The notes below the pieces were generated by a model. The model saw only the letters and a program-made list of their open reading frames with translations. It was not told the DNA's origin and ran no database searches. The translations under genes were made by a program, and so were the position numbers. A stretch of DNA of 64,000 nucleotides, from assembly GCF_019399895.1 (NCBI RefSeq), contig NC_091876.1, positions 2,332,381-2,396,380 of the forward strand. The letters are read 5' to 3'. Each line of letters begins with the position of its first letter. Positions within the stretch are counted from its first letter, which is position 1. Of the stretch, positions 49,366 through 62,339 are shown in pieces. This DNA comes from Cardiocondyla obscurior (Eukaryota; Arthropoda; Insecta; Hymenoptera; Formicidae).

Positions 49366-50580
49366 AGAGAAACAATGAAAACAGTTGCAGATCAGCAGTA
49401 TAGTATATGCACGGTATTGAATACGTACACATGCTGCTAATATTATATATCATTTGCAATATTCAAGATACTACTTTTATAAATAATAAAGAAAAAAGGT
49501 TTTAATCATTTACTAAGTAAGAGATATAAATTTATTTTGTTGATTATAGAAAAAAAAAAAAACAACGTAATTTATATTACATCAATTATAACATGTACAA
49601 TATAAATAGATATATTAGCCTCGTTGTTGTTATTATCTAAAATAAGTTTATTTTTATAAACCAGGATTTTGTCGAATATTAAATACTAAATATGATCGTA
49701 ATAACATGTAAAAATTGTTTGCAATCAACGATAATAGTCCACATAAATTTAAACGCATACAATGTGGAAATATCTCCTTATAGAAATGTGCAATTGTTAA
49801 TACGTAAGCATATTACAAAAAATTATTTAAAATAAACCTTTTCTATTACTATCTGGTATTATAATATATTTATTAATATTTTAAATAATATAAAAAACAT
49901 TTTTAAAATAATAAATTTTGTTTGTTAACAATACTTTACATTAAACAATTTAATGAGCGGGAAAATCTGTCAAGTTTGAATCCAAGTCTCATAGTCCTAA
50001 TGTTATGAATAAATAATATTAAAAGTGACGAAATTATTCTCAGCATTTTATAAATTAACGATATTATACTGTCTACATTAAAAAGTTTGGGAGAAAAGTA
50101 ATTGTATGCGATTAAATTGCCGGTGATTGGGGAATAAACCTGAAGGGCCAGAACTGTCGGAAGGTCGTCGACGGCACCTGTATGCTTCGATTCTCGCGGC
50201 CGAAGAGACCCGATCGATTTCTCCGTCAGTGTTCGTAAAGTGCATGAACGTTGCACCAATCGAACATGCCCCGAGAATTAAATCCGTGATCAACGTTCTC
50301 GTGCGTTTTTCTCTTCAGTGTGGCATTAATCTTGATCAATTAACGATACTAATCGACTCGTTTTGTGACTTTTCGAAAATTGAAGTAAATAAAAATCAAC
50401 GCGGAGACATAGTTGAGAAAGTTTAAATGTAACGCGCTTACTTCTGAACGCGTAGCTTTTTCACGAAAGTTATAAAAAGGAAAGTGAGTAAAAGAGCACT
50501 CGGTTGATAAAACAAGATATCGAGACGTGAAAATAGTGCGCCGAAGAGTCCGAGGGTAAGAGAAAGGAAGATATATCGGA
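49366..50580. other. Intergenic spacer
   Basis: AT-rich to about 50100. A GC-richer patch at 50120-50440 has an open plus-strand frame whose first ATG is at 50244 (MNVAPIEHAPRIKSVINVL..., 60 codons). No homologue is recognised and no splice pattern supports it. Confidence 0.45.
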
Positions 50581-51993
50581 AGACATCGAGCATGGACCGG
50601 CGTCTAAGTAGTGAGGAGGAGCTCATAAGCTTGCGTACGTGCCTGGATCGTTGGTAGCACGGTGGGCCGTCGCGCTGGTGGCCTAGCAGACGACATGTTG
50701 GCTTCAAGGAGCACCTCGCCTCGAACGTTTCGGTCGCGAGTCTCCTCCAGGATACTCGAGTGAGGAGAGACGTACGCGAATTAAGTGAGGAACGAGGGTG
50801 ACGAGAGTAAAGGAGAGCGAGGGAGAGAGGAGGGTCGACGAGAAGATAGTGTTGCGCGTGCAAAGACGTCGCGAGGGGAAGGTAAGACGACGAGAGGGTG
50901 CGGATAACCCGATTGTGTTGCCGCCGCTCACCGTGATCGCCGACGAAAAATCACACGACGTTTGACGGACGACGAAGAAGAGCGAGATAAAGGAGCGCGA
51001 GGGAGGATGTGACGGGAATTAAGAAAATTATCGGGAAACGTTTATTATTCCATTTCGTCTTTCACGAAGAGAGATCCGCGGGAAAGAGTTGGCGCCGGCG
51101 AGAAGAGTACGAAGTGACAAACGGTGCTAAAAAGCGGCTCGCCAGCGGATGGTGCGACCGGAGAGTACGACAGCAGCGGCAGCGGCAGCTCGACCGTTTC
51201 ACGCCGTTACCGCAGAGACTACGCTTCGACGGTCCAGAAATTCGTGGAGTCGTGTTACTCGAACGTGTGCCTACGCCGCCGTCGTATCGGCGGAGTAAAG
51301 ATCTCCGATTGGTCTCGCGGGGTCCGGGGAAGACGCGAGGCGAGGCGCGGGACGTGGCGAGGCCGTGCATTTTACGCGCAACACGCGCCGTGTTTCTTCA
51401 CCAACAAATCGGATTCGCGTGTGTCGCACGTCCGTCTCTCCCTTCCTCTCTCGTTCTCCTCCTGTCGTCCCCAGTGTCTCGCGCCGGCCGCGTCGCCGGA
51501 GACGTCGCGGCGAAGGGAGAAGAGAGAGAGAGAAAGAAAGAGAGAGAGAGAGACCGGTATCAGTCGCGGTGTGTTTTTCCTCTTTCGTATCGCGGGCCGA
51601 CACCTGGCCAGAAGACATCGAGCTCCGGCGGCGACGTGCGCCGTCACCGCCGTCGTCGACACCCCGCCGTCCGAGACGTCTCCTTCCCCGCATTTTCTCT
51701 CGCTCGCTCGTTCTCTCTCTCTCTTTCTTTCTCTCTCTTTCTCTCTCTCTCTCCTTCTCTCTCTCGCGCGCGCGTCGACTTTGAGGCCATAGAGCGAGCG
51801 GGAGAGGCGGTCGACGCGCAACACTCCGCGAGAGGGAGGAAGAAAGAGTGAGCGTGACACTGGTCACCCTGGGCGCTCTCTCGGTCCCTTCAGTCGCCCG
51901 GCGAGCACCGGCGAGCGGAGCGCCGTGTTTTCTGATGGTGCGTGAGCGTGGTGGTTATGGTTCCGCGGCCAGCCGAGGCCGCCAGTGATAGAT

Positions 51994-52022
51994 GCAGCAG
52001 CAGCAGCAACAGCAGCAGCAGC
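51994..52022. repeat. (CAG)n trinucleotide run
   Basis: About nine CAG units with one CAA, in the Gs-alpha leader region. Confidence 0.9.
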
Positions 52023-52062
52023 CGTGAAGTGTACTCGTGATCGGCAAGTGTACCGTGCCGCG

Positions 52063-52096
52063 CGCTGCGCTGCGCTGCGCCGCGCCGCGCCGCGCC
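52063..52096. repeat. Pentamer (GCGCT/GCGCC)n repeat
   Basis: A short tandem repeat of GCGCT units followed by GCGCC units. Similar low-complexity runs follow at 52293-52318 (GACGA)n and 52386-52404 (GC)n. Confidence 0.85.
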
Positions 52097-52871
52097 GGAG
52101 ACATCCGCGCGTGTACTGTGCAGAGCGCGCTTTTCGGACGGTGTCGCGCGCGAGGTGAACAAGCGCGGCCAACCGCGAAACGTTCGTCCCCGTTGGCAAC
52201 GGAGTTAACGGAGGAGGCTCTACGAGGAAAGAACGCGCAGCGAGGGAAAGCGGCGAGAGAAGAAATAGAGCGAGAGAAGTTTCCTTTGACGCAGAGACGA
52301 GACGAGACGAGACGAGAGAGCCACCGGCGACCGTCGGTACGACGGAGAGGAAGGGAAGGCAGAGAGGGACGTCAATCGGCCGCAGCGCGCGCGCGCGCGC
52401 GCGCTGGCGGGCGTACGAGACAGCCGATAGAGTGAAGCCGAGACGAACGGAACGGCGGAACCGGAGGACGGCGGACGGCGGGACTCGCGGAACGGGAGCG
52501 GGAGCGGGGGCGAGTGTAACGCGGCGCATCCCGCGGCGGCGGCGGGATTCGGGGCGCATTTCGAACCGCGGCGGACCCGCAACGGTAGCGGCGGCGGCGG
52601 CGCGGCCGTGAACGACGGTGACGACGGCGACGACGAGGTCGCCGCGGCGGCCGCCGGTGCCGGTCGCACGATCGCCCAGCTCGCGACCAACTCGATCGCG
52701 GGCCGTCGTCGTCCGTCCCCCGCCGTCTCTCGTTCGTCCTACCTCTCACTCAACTCCGCCACCGCCACCGCCGTGTACGCGACCCGCGAGCCTGACGTGG
52801 CCCGCGGTCCCTTAGACGTGGAAGGGAAAAACGGTGAGGGCGAGCCGCGCGTATCCTTCCCGTGGTGTGTC

Positions 52872-55800
52872 ATGGGGTGTTTCGGCAGCCAGAGCAAGAA
52901 CAGCCAGGATGAAAGCAAAAACCAGAAGAGACGATCCGACGCCATCACCAGGCAGCTGCAGAAGGACAAGCAGGTTTACCGGGCCACCCACAGGCTACTC
53001 TTGCTCGGTAAGTAACGCTCCGTTACCATTATCGTTAACATTCGCCGTTCCTTCGCGGGTCATTGGGTCCGTTCAGACCCCGTCGTTCGTAACTTAAATC
53101 TACTCTCGCGTTTGTCACCGGCATCGATTCGTAATCCACCGGTTTTCTCTCCAACCTCGGCCAAGACGAGCGTGATCGATAGCGCTCGCGCTCACCTCCC
53201 GCGCTATGGTTTTTATCGCCGGCGATGCTCTTCAATTCCACGGGACGCGTCGAGCCTGCCATTAAGATCGAGAGGCGAAGCGCGGATGATTTGCGCGCGT
53301 TCGTCAACCGACAGCGATCGTCGGTTTCGGACAAAGAGACCCCTCGCGAAGCTCGGCGGGGGGGGAGGAGGGAGGGAGGGAGAGGGAGGGAAGTCGACCG
53401 GCTGGTCACTATCGCGATGTTCACCGGCGCGTAATTCAATTTTATCGATTATCGTACCAGCAGGCACCCACGAATATCCACCGGCCGCCCCGTGTTCTAC
53501 CCTTTTCGTCGCCCCCCGATCCTCTCTTCCCTCATATCGTACCTGTAACTCGACATTCCGCCTTTGCGCTTTCATTATGTTTCATTAATCGCCACTCTTT
53601 GCACGAGAATAAATCTCTCTCTCCCTCTCTCTCCCTCGCGATTTGCACATCTCTTTTTTTCCGAGCGAGTCAAATTTTAAATCTTTAAAATTAAAAATAC
53701 CGTACCTATGTAATACGTTTTAATCAAACTTACCTCTCGCCGCTCACTAATATCCATGCAAATATTTACTGAAAGTTTATTTCTCGTACACTTGTCTGGA
53801 AAAAAAAAAAAAAAAAAGGAGAGAAAAAAAAAGTGTTTTTCTCGGTATATTTTTAGTGCCTGAGCTTTCGCGCCGTTTTATTTCTCGTCGAATATATTAA
53901 TAGACATAATATTGAATTAATCTACTTTAGATTAGTCTTTGCTTTTGAAAGCGGACTTGTTCTCCCTTTTCCCATTTGTCTGTCCCTCTTTCCGCGCCTT
54001 TTTAGCGAGACGTGGCGCCTCTACCCCGTTTACGTTCGCCTTCCTATTATCCAGCGTTTATGTAGGTCGTCGTTCTAATTCGAGGCGAGTGCGTTGTCAT
54101 CGTGATCCGCGGCCGACGGACAGAGCAACAGCTGTCGCCGTATTGTTTCCTCCTCGCGTGTCGCCACGACCACGCGGCCGATTCGCGTCGCCGCGTTTTC
54201 GGGCACGGAAGGGAATAAAACCTAGAATTTGCCGGCGAACGTTTAACTTAAAAAAAGAAATTTCAACTTTTTCTTAGCTTCGAAAATCGGGGTCTTAAAT
54301 TTTCGACCACGAAGGAGACACCCGGTAGCTCGATATATTATGCGTATAGACACGCGAGTATTACGAATAGATTAGTTCTCGCAAGGTTTGTCAAACTTTG
54401 ATTCCGCGACGTACTCGATTAGGCCTGTAAGTAATCTGGGACGTAATTAATGCCGCTGAAAATTGGACGGAATCTCGAATGTAACTTTCGCGAGCTCGGC
54501 GTCTTCACTTGATTCGCGATCCTTTAATGAGAATTTGAGAGTTCGGGGTCGGGGATGTTTAACGCGCGAATGCTAAATGTTACGTGAAATGAGCAGTGAG
54601 CGTCACGCACCGCGGTCTCTGCGAGTATATTAGGAATACAGAGATGTTGTTGCGTTTCGAATTACATTAAATCGTGGAAAGTTAAAAAGCTCGGTATTTC
54701 GCGCTCGCGGCTGGTGTCCGAGGCATCAAAAGCGCGGTTTAATTAACCCCATTGCGATCTGGGTCACAATTCTGTCCATCATTTTCGCACGTCCAGAAAT
54801 CATTTTGATTAATTTTCGAGCTTTGATTCAATGCGCGCTGCCCAGCCGTGATAATTGCATTATCGAAAACGTGTTTTTACGAGCTCCCGTATTTTTTATG
54901 CACGCTAGTACATTAATCTTGTATGCTAAGAATATTATTCCGTGGTGCGTATATCTCTCTCACTCGTCGAAAAGACATTTTTGGCCTGCTCGATATTTCC
55001 GAGCGAGTTACCACAAAAGTGAAATATACTCGAGACGAGAGGATACAACTTTTTTTTTTTTTTTTCCGTGTGATGAACCGTTAAACCCGCGCGATGCCTT
55101 ATCGCGGCCGATCGATAACCGGGTCCCAGCTGTGATGAAATCACAATTGTGTTGCCAGTGTCGGGCGAGATGATATATTTTCCCGCGGCGAATTTTCCGC
55201 GGGAGCAAAGTGACCGCCGACGGCAACGTCAGGAAGACTAAACGCCGAATCATTTTCCCCTTGTTTCAGGAGCGGGGGAGTCTGGCAAAAGCACGATCGT
55301 CAAACAGATGAGGATACTGCACGTCAATGGCTTCAGCGAGGCGTAAGTTTGAGACTTTTTTTCAATTATAAAAATTATGGCAGTGCGCGATCGCGCCGCG
55401 CGACTCCTCATCGATTCGCCCGATCCGTTCTAATTCGGCGTTGTGTCGTTAACCCATTAAAGGAGGGCCGTAATCTTCCCTTTGTTACCGCGATGCTTTT
55501 CATCGCCGAGGCTCGCATTACAATTAAACGTCAACGGAATACAATCGTACTCGCGCGAGTCGTTTGCGCGACGCAAGGTCATCGCGCGTGGCCCACGTTC
55601 ATTGAATTTTGCCGGGACGTTCCTCGCTTCGAAACAGTTTCATTAGCGCCGGACACCACGTAAAGGGGCTGGAAAAATCCCCGCGTAACGACAGCCCGCT
55701 ATTTCTGCGGATCCCGCGCTACTATTTACGGCTAAATCTTCCTTCTCGGGATATCTTTTCTGGACGCTTAAACACCCCTCGGTACACATCGAGGATCGCC

Positions 55801-58800
55801 CGCGAGGGAGACTGATTCCGGCGCGATTAACTTTTTATCGCGTTCTAAGAATGATTTATTTTATAACCGACTTAAGACCGGACGATATCAACCAAACCGA
55901 CACGTGGGATAGTTACGAATTTTGTCATTACTTTGCCATTTATCGCCGTTGTTTATTCGCGACGCCGTCCCCATTGCAGTTTTCTCAAGACGATTATTAA
56001 ATTATACGGTATCATCGAGATGAACATTTTTTTTTTTCCAACTTATTTCGTATCGCTCGACGATTAGGAAGATAATAGATTTGCATTTCCGAAATAATAT
56101 GCTATATGTATTAATAAAAAAATGTTGACTGTGCCAAATAACAGAATGCGAGGAGTCAGGCTAATGTATATGTATACGAACAAATAAACAAACGAATTGA
56201 TGATCGTCACGAGGCGCGTGTAGGTGTATATGTTTCTCATAACGATGATAACAAGATATCGCAGCTATCTTATTTCAGTTCCTTTCGCGACAATTTTTTT
56301 TTCAATTCCCTTTTCGCCGAATCTTTCTCTTATTAATCGCTTAGTTTCTTTAAATGTCTCGGTCAAAAGGAATTTGCCCCCTTGGTCCAAAATCTACGAA
56401 AACAGTCGCAGAAATATACGCGTTATTGATCGGCCGCGAGTTCTTTCTAAACGCGTGGTAGTTGGCCGTGCTAAAATTATCGAATTGCTCTGAAAATACC
56501 GATAAAAGAACACACGGCCTGCGCCTATCGTTTCATTCAGCTCGTGACTCGTTACCGCCGGTCGACCTACTCTTACGTGCTACTACGTCTGCACAATATG
56601 CATTGTCGCTCGTGAATGCAGCTAGTCACATTTAATTACGCGATCGACAGCTAATTGGCGCCAGGTTTCTAACGGGTGCTAACGTCTGGCGTCTTTGTGT
56701 TCGCAGGGAAAAGCGGCAGAAGATTGAAGACATTAAGAAGAATATTAGGGACGCCATTTTGGTGAGTACGCTGTCTGACATTCTGTTACGTAAAAAAAAA
56801 ATGTCATAGCTGTTACGTAAAAGCCAGAATTAAAAGAGTAAAAACCGAGAGAAATGTTAAACCTAATTTTAAACGAGTTAATTTTTTTTTTTACACTTTA
56901 TTCTTTCTGCCGTTACGCGTCCGTCATCGGTGACGATGCCGTTCCGCAGTTAAATTTTCATTAACGCGGTTGCATCACGGATTCCCCGCGTCTGTTCGAG
57001 AAGCAAGTTGCGCCGGGCGCGTGCACACATAAATCGTCCACGCTCGAAATAATGTGCGACACAACCGTTACGTGACACGCAAATTTGCGATATCAAATCT
57101 AGCCCGCGAGAGCATTGTCACACACCGAATTTGTCATTCGAGCTCTCGTGTACGGCCTCGGGGCGGGCGCCCGCGGATTCCGTTTTGCCCTCGAGGCAAA
57201 ATGCAATCACTTCCGGGCGTCGCGCTGATGCAAACGATGTTATATCTATATATCCTCTAACGATTTCTTGCGCGCTGAATTCTGGCAAGGGAGAGAGGTA
57301 ATTAACAATGATAATGATTACGGCAAAGTCGGTAGCGACAAAAAGTAACGACGGTTCTAGCGGCAGGTATTACTAAAAAAAGAAATATTATAATAGTGCA
57401 GTTGTTGAAAATAATTATTTGGATATATATGTATTGAAATTTTAATAGCATTAATATAATAGAATTTTTTTTAAGTGGAGAAAAAAATATTTTTTAATCA
57501 TGGTTTTTTTTTTTTTTTCTTTCAGACGATAACCAGTGCGATGAGTACGTTAACGCCGCCCGTCACGCTGGGGGACCCGGCAAATCAGAGCAGAGTGGAC
57601 TACGTCCTGGAAGTCTCGTCTTCCCCAGACTTCGATTATCCTCCAGTGAGTAAGCCACAGTTTATTTGCGTTTTTCCTCGCCGCGTGAAACGAAACGCCG
57701 GGGCATCTCTTTTTCTCGCCTCGCAGCTCGGCGACCTTCTCGCCGCCGAAAGAAAAAAAAAACATCGTAAGGGTTGAATCTCGAGTGTTACGTCACCGTG
57801 AGAATTTTTTTTTAATATTTTTTTTTTTTTTTAATTAAACCGCATGGCTAGCTCGGCCGGGATTGGAAAGAGAAGGCATTTTTCCTTTGGCGAGAGATGT
57901 TTTTAATATCGAGACGCTTTGTGCATCTGGTATCTCGTTCGTGTTATCTTAATTGTCCCGCGTTACAAATCGACTACATCGGTTGTCGTTACGTGTCGAC
58001 CGCGTTAATTTTTGCGAAATTAACGCCGCGTTGCCCGGCCGCCGCTCGTATCGCGGATTTTCGCGAGTCTCCGCCGTTAGAGAATACTTGAGACGACCGT
58101 TTACGATTGTCGTTCGGCGCGAACGGGTCGCGAGGTGTGGCGTAATGGACAACGAAATTCACTTAACGATCTCGCACATCTGCAGATTAACGTAATGCGT
58201 GCGCGACTCCTCGTGTAGAGAACCACTGCGTCGCACGATCGGTGTTTACAATGTTTACACAGCCACCGCACATGTTAGTGCGCTATATAGCGTTATTCTA
58301 CGCCACGACGTGCCGCGCCATTTCTCGTGCACGTACGTCCGTACATGATATCTCTCAATTGTGTCGCTCGCAAATTCATGCGATCATTATATACTCGTAT
58401 ACGTAACGGCAATTCACGCCGATCGATGCAAATTTTCCGTCTTGATGAGAAATTTGTCGCCGAGTCTCGAATAGGGGCTTCGCACCGCTGGTAAGAAAGA
58501 TTACGTATCACGATTCGTGTACATTATCGAGTAACGCAAGGTTCCACCGGATAATAAAGAAGACAATTGACGCAGTTAAATTAGTTAATTAGCCGATCGA
58601 GCTGAATTTGCCACGCGACCTGTTCCGCTTTACACCCGAGATTTCCAACTGATCGCGAGTCGTTCGAGGAACAATTCCCGGGTCCATTGCCGGAAAATTT
58701 GAGAAGAGCGTGATGCCGCGGAAACGGATAGGAGGCACCCGATCATCGCTCTTGAAATAAAGTCGTCGCGACAAAATGACCCGCGCATTTTGCGTCATTC

Positions 58801-61800
58801 ACCAGCGTAGACGTGTATTACCTTCACTACCGTCGATGCCAGAGAGAAAGCGACTATTATTTGTTGCATTGGTCGACAACACCTCGGTTCGGATTAATTG
58901 CTTGCCGCTGAGCGCGATTTCGGCGCCTCGCAATTCGCGTTACGTTAATTATTTTTTTTTTTTTACGGCTGTAAAACATAAAACGCGCGATTTTCGCGAA
59001 ATTCGCCGTGGTCCTGCGCGATTCGCGTTTAATTTGTCTCTGTCATTCGACTCTTCACATACCGCGAGAGATGAGAAGGAGCAGGTGAGGGTGTTTCGTG
59101 GAAGGTTTATTTTAAGAAAATCCTAGGCCTAATTTCGGCACAGACTCGAAACAACATCGTTAGCGCGATAGTTTTTCCTTTATTTACCATACGACATAAT
59201 TGGCGCAGTTAATTTGCACGCGGGCGAATAACGTAATTGTTTTGTAAAATAACATTAAAAATTAATGTTGGAGCCGTGATACAAAAGAGAGTAACCGTAA
59301 CACGATGTATTTGTTCGAAAAAGTTGAATTAATCAGCTTCGAAAGAAATCAATATGTATAATGATGTTATTTCGTGGAAAATCGTGATACGCCGAGGTAG
59401 CAGCGAGATTTTAAACCGCAACGATGCGGCGTAACCGGATGTAAATTTAAACATAAATGTGATAACAATTGAAAAAGCGATTCGCTCGTATTTGCCCCGA
59501 TCTTTGAAACGACGCATTCGCATTCGATCCGTTGAACAAGGGATTTTACTTGTACGTCGCACGCGAAAATTTTACAAGGCGTGTGTACGTGTCCCGTATT
59601 TTTAGCCGTGTTACATGCTCGTCGGTGGCGGCGGCGGCGGCGGCGGCGTTTAGGGGCTTAGCTGAGAGGATGACGCGTTTGGACGAAATTATTAGTACGT
59701 GCATAATCGCGATAATAGGCGGAGACACGGCATCAACACCGGCGATCCTTTCTCGCGCGCGGCGAGAGAACGAACGGATCGACGATGCGTTCGCCCATCG
59801 ATCGTAAAAGCGTGGAAATAGCATCGACAGGAGAATTTATTAATATAACCGTCGCCGTTATTGCCAGGCACACCGGCGGTGTCGGCCACCGGCGACTGGT
59901 TGCGTGATTTGCCGCTTGTACCGTGACAACACTCGGGATGGACTTCCGCTGTCACGGTGCCGAACGTGTCCTGTCGCAAGTTCGCCGCGACACTTAAGGC
60001 GATGAAAGGGCACATGCGAGCTACAAGGCTTGTCAATTACGCTTGCCCCGGCTTGCGGCTTTCCCCAAGATTAAGTCTATGGGGAACAATTTTCGCGACT
60101 CGGTCGCTAAACCGGCTCATATCTAACACCGTCGGCCGTCGTCGAGCAACACTTGCGAAAGGTTCACGTCTCGGACGATAATTGAGTGTCGTCATTATTA
60201 TCGGCAGGGATTAATCATTATTATCAGACGGCGGCGTTTGACATTTCGTCTTGCAACGTTAGTCTCTATGAAACGGTATGAAGCGATGTTTATTTCGAAC
60301 GTCCGTTGCTTAATACGTCGTTCAAAAATTATTTGAATATATGATCGATCGGTGACGAAAAAAAGAAAAGGAAAAAAAATTCTGGCCGTAAGAGAAAAAA
60401 AAAAAAAAGTTTCCGACGCGTTGGCACACCACGTGGACTGTACGCGCAAACAAAGCCTCGCTATTTTGCAATCGCGCACATTTAGTATGTTTCGCCAGAA
60501 ATATCATCGCGCGATAGAACACGATGCAGCTGCATGAATGGTCAAATAATTAATAATACTTTACTTTACGTTGTTTCGACGTTGATTTATGCATGCCGGC
60601 TAGCATGCTTGCACCGCGATTACTCGGCAACTTTTAATTCCCGCCGTTTACAAGACCTTCTTGTTGATCGCGATACATTCTTCGCTCGATCACTAAATAC
60701 CGTTATTAGTTAATAATCAACTAGACGACATTCTCTGTCGGCCCAGATTTCACGCTTATCTATCCGCATCTCTGATTTATCAAATTTCTCACGCTCGACG
60801 GAGAAAGCAGAAGGAGAGGAAAAAAAATTTATTAAAATCGTATTCAACGGAATAAAGATTTATTATTTTTTCATTCATAAAAAAATTAAATTATTTAACA
60901 CTCGAAGAACCGCGGGGCATCCTCGCGGTGGCGTTCCATCGGAGCGAAGCATCCCATCCCGTTCCGGTAATAATTTTTTCGGGATTGTTAACGTGCTGCG
61001 TCGTGGAAAACCGAAGCGTCAACCTTCCGCAAAATTATGTGAGGAAACCAAGTTTCCCGCGGCACAATAACATCTAAATTATTAATGCGCTCGGCAGTCT
61101 CTTCCAGTAACGCTAAGCGTGCAGCCTTGCGGTCGCCATTATTTACGTAACATTCAAATCGCGATTATAACTCACTTATTTAATACGTAGCTTACAATAC
61201 GATACAAACGTGGAGTATGTCACAAGTGTAAATTATATATATATATATGTACACATACATAAAAACATAACCCGAAAAGCAGATATGGCATTTGCTGCGA
61301 CGAGCGGCGGCGGCGGCTGGCGTACGTGATTTCCTCCCCTCTCGGCCGCCGGGTGCGGGGTGGTGTAGTGGGTTGCGTTGCCCCTCAGTCCTCTGTGACC
61401 GGTGCTCCGCAACACATCTACGCGCGCGCTTCGTGTGAGATTCGACGCACACCACGCCAAGATCACAAGATCACGTACGCTAGCCGCCGTCGCAGCACCA
61501 CGAACGCCATTCCTGACGGTGAGTGTACGTATACATATGTGTTGCCTTGAGAAAGCAAGTCCACTGATGTTTTAAAGGCCCAAAAATTCAAGATATTGAA
61601 ATAACCGAACGATTAGGTGGTAGGACGATACAAAGCATATGTGTCGTAGGTTTATTTGGAATTTACAAGTGATTTTCTGACTAAAAAGTCACGCAAACTC
61701 GGCAACTATTTACAGGTCGCTTTTACAGTTAAAGACGTTGACTATTTTTTTTTTTTTTTTTATTTCTTTTTCGACACGTTCGAAATAATAAGTTACGAGA

Positions 61801-62339
61801 GACAAAGATGAAATAATCTCTACGGTTGATTTAAATGTTTGTTACAAATTTTTTGCGTGTAGATGTGCGTCTTCCGCTTCATTTTTCAATGTCTTTACGG
61901 ACGGCACGGTTCTTTTTTTTTTTTCATAGCGAGTTAACGACGAATTAAACCTCGAGCGTTACAACAGTCCACGTAATAAAAACGGCGATAAATGTACTAT
62001 AAATACACGCGAGTTGCGAGGCTCTCGCGCCTTCTCCAATTCGCACAGGGCGAAATCTTTGTATCGCAATCGGGAATTGTTAACAGGCCGCTTCGCAGCG
62101 TACATCGTATTGCATTTTGAATCTCTCAATGATTTATGCTCGATTTTCAACGAACGTCCATAACTGAAATAAATACCGCGGCTTTATTTCTCGAAAAGTT
62201 TCGCGGATGCATCAATCTAATTCATCTGTTTCTGCTTTCAGGAATTCTACGAAATCGTTGAAACTCTTTGGAAAGACCGGGGCGTTCAGCAGAGTTTCGA
62301 GAGGAGTAACGAGTATCAACTCATCGACTGCGCCAAATA
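52872..62339 (+). CDS. Galphas: G protein alpha-s subunit, 5' part (continues past window)
   Basis: Stimulatory heterotrimeric G-protein alpha subunit: GTP-bound form activates adenylyl cyclase at the plasma membrane. Coding exons in the window: 52872-53007, 55270-55342, 56707-56761, 57526-57645, 62242-62339, giving about 160 residues; the last exon ends in mid-codon at GCCAAATA|GTAAGT, so the rest lies beyond 64000. The start MGCFGSQSKNSQDES has the Gly2/Cys3 acylation site; KRRSDAITRQLQKDKQVYRA matches the insect protein. The P-loop GAGESGKSTIVKQMR is split by intron 1. EKRQKIEDIKKNIRDAIL and TITSAMSTLTPPV begin the helical domain; ERSNEYQLIDCAKY ends the visible part. Switch regions, NKxD and the receptor-binding C-terminus are outside the window. 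Introns are long (2.3 kb, 1.4 kb, 0.8 kb, 4.6 kb) and CpG-rich. Confidence 0.96.
53008..55269 (+). other. Gs-alpha intron 1
   Basis: Starts GTAAGT and ends TTGTTTCAG. GC-rich for the first 600 bases, then mixed; poly-A runs near 53801. Open frames on both strands have no coding features. Confidence 0.85.
57646..62241 (+). other. Gs-alpha intron 4 with a possible internal promoter
   Basis: A 4.6-kb intron from GTGAGT to TGCTTTCAG. It contains a (GGC)n run at 59627-59649 and a GC-rich patch at about 61300-61520 that ends in CCTGACG|GTGAGTGT, a good splice donor. That patch could be an alternative first exon. Nothing else of note. Confidence 0.6.
59627..59649. repeat. (GGC)n trinucleotide run
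   Basis: About seven GGC units in Gs-alpha intron 4. Confidence 0.9.

Larger units (their letters stand above)
50581..52871 (+). promoter_or_regulatory. GC-rich promoter and 5' leader of Gs-alpha
   Basis: More than 2 kb of very CpG-rich sequence with purine- and pyrimidine-rich low complexity tracts (GAGA near 51515-51555, CTCT near 51710-51770). Short upstream frames occur, such as a 21-codon ATG frame at 50593. From 52431 to the start codon at 52872 the sequence is open in the Gs-alpha frame for 147 codons but has no ATG; an AG dinucleotide directly precedes 52431. Several overlapping long frames on both strands reflect low stop frequency in GC-rich DNA. Transcription start sites cannot be placed by eye. 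Confidence 0.6.

Noticed and set aside
51009..52690. Several overlapping frames of 130-280 codons upstream of Gs-alpha
   Set aside because: They occur on both strands in the same GC-rich, low-complexity DNA, mostly lack ATG starts, and encode Arg/Ser-rich strings expected by chance at low stop frequency.
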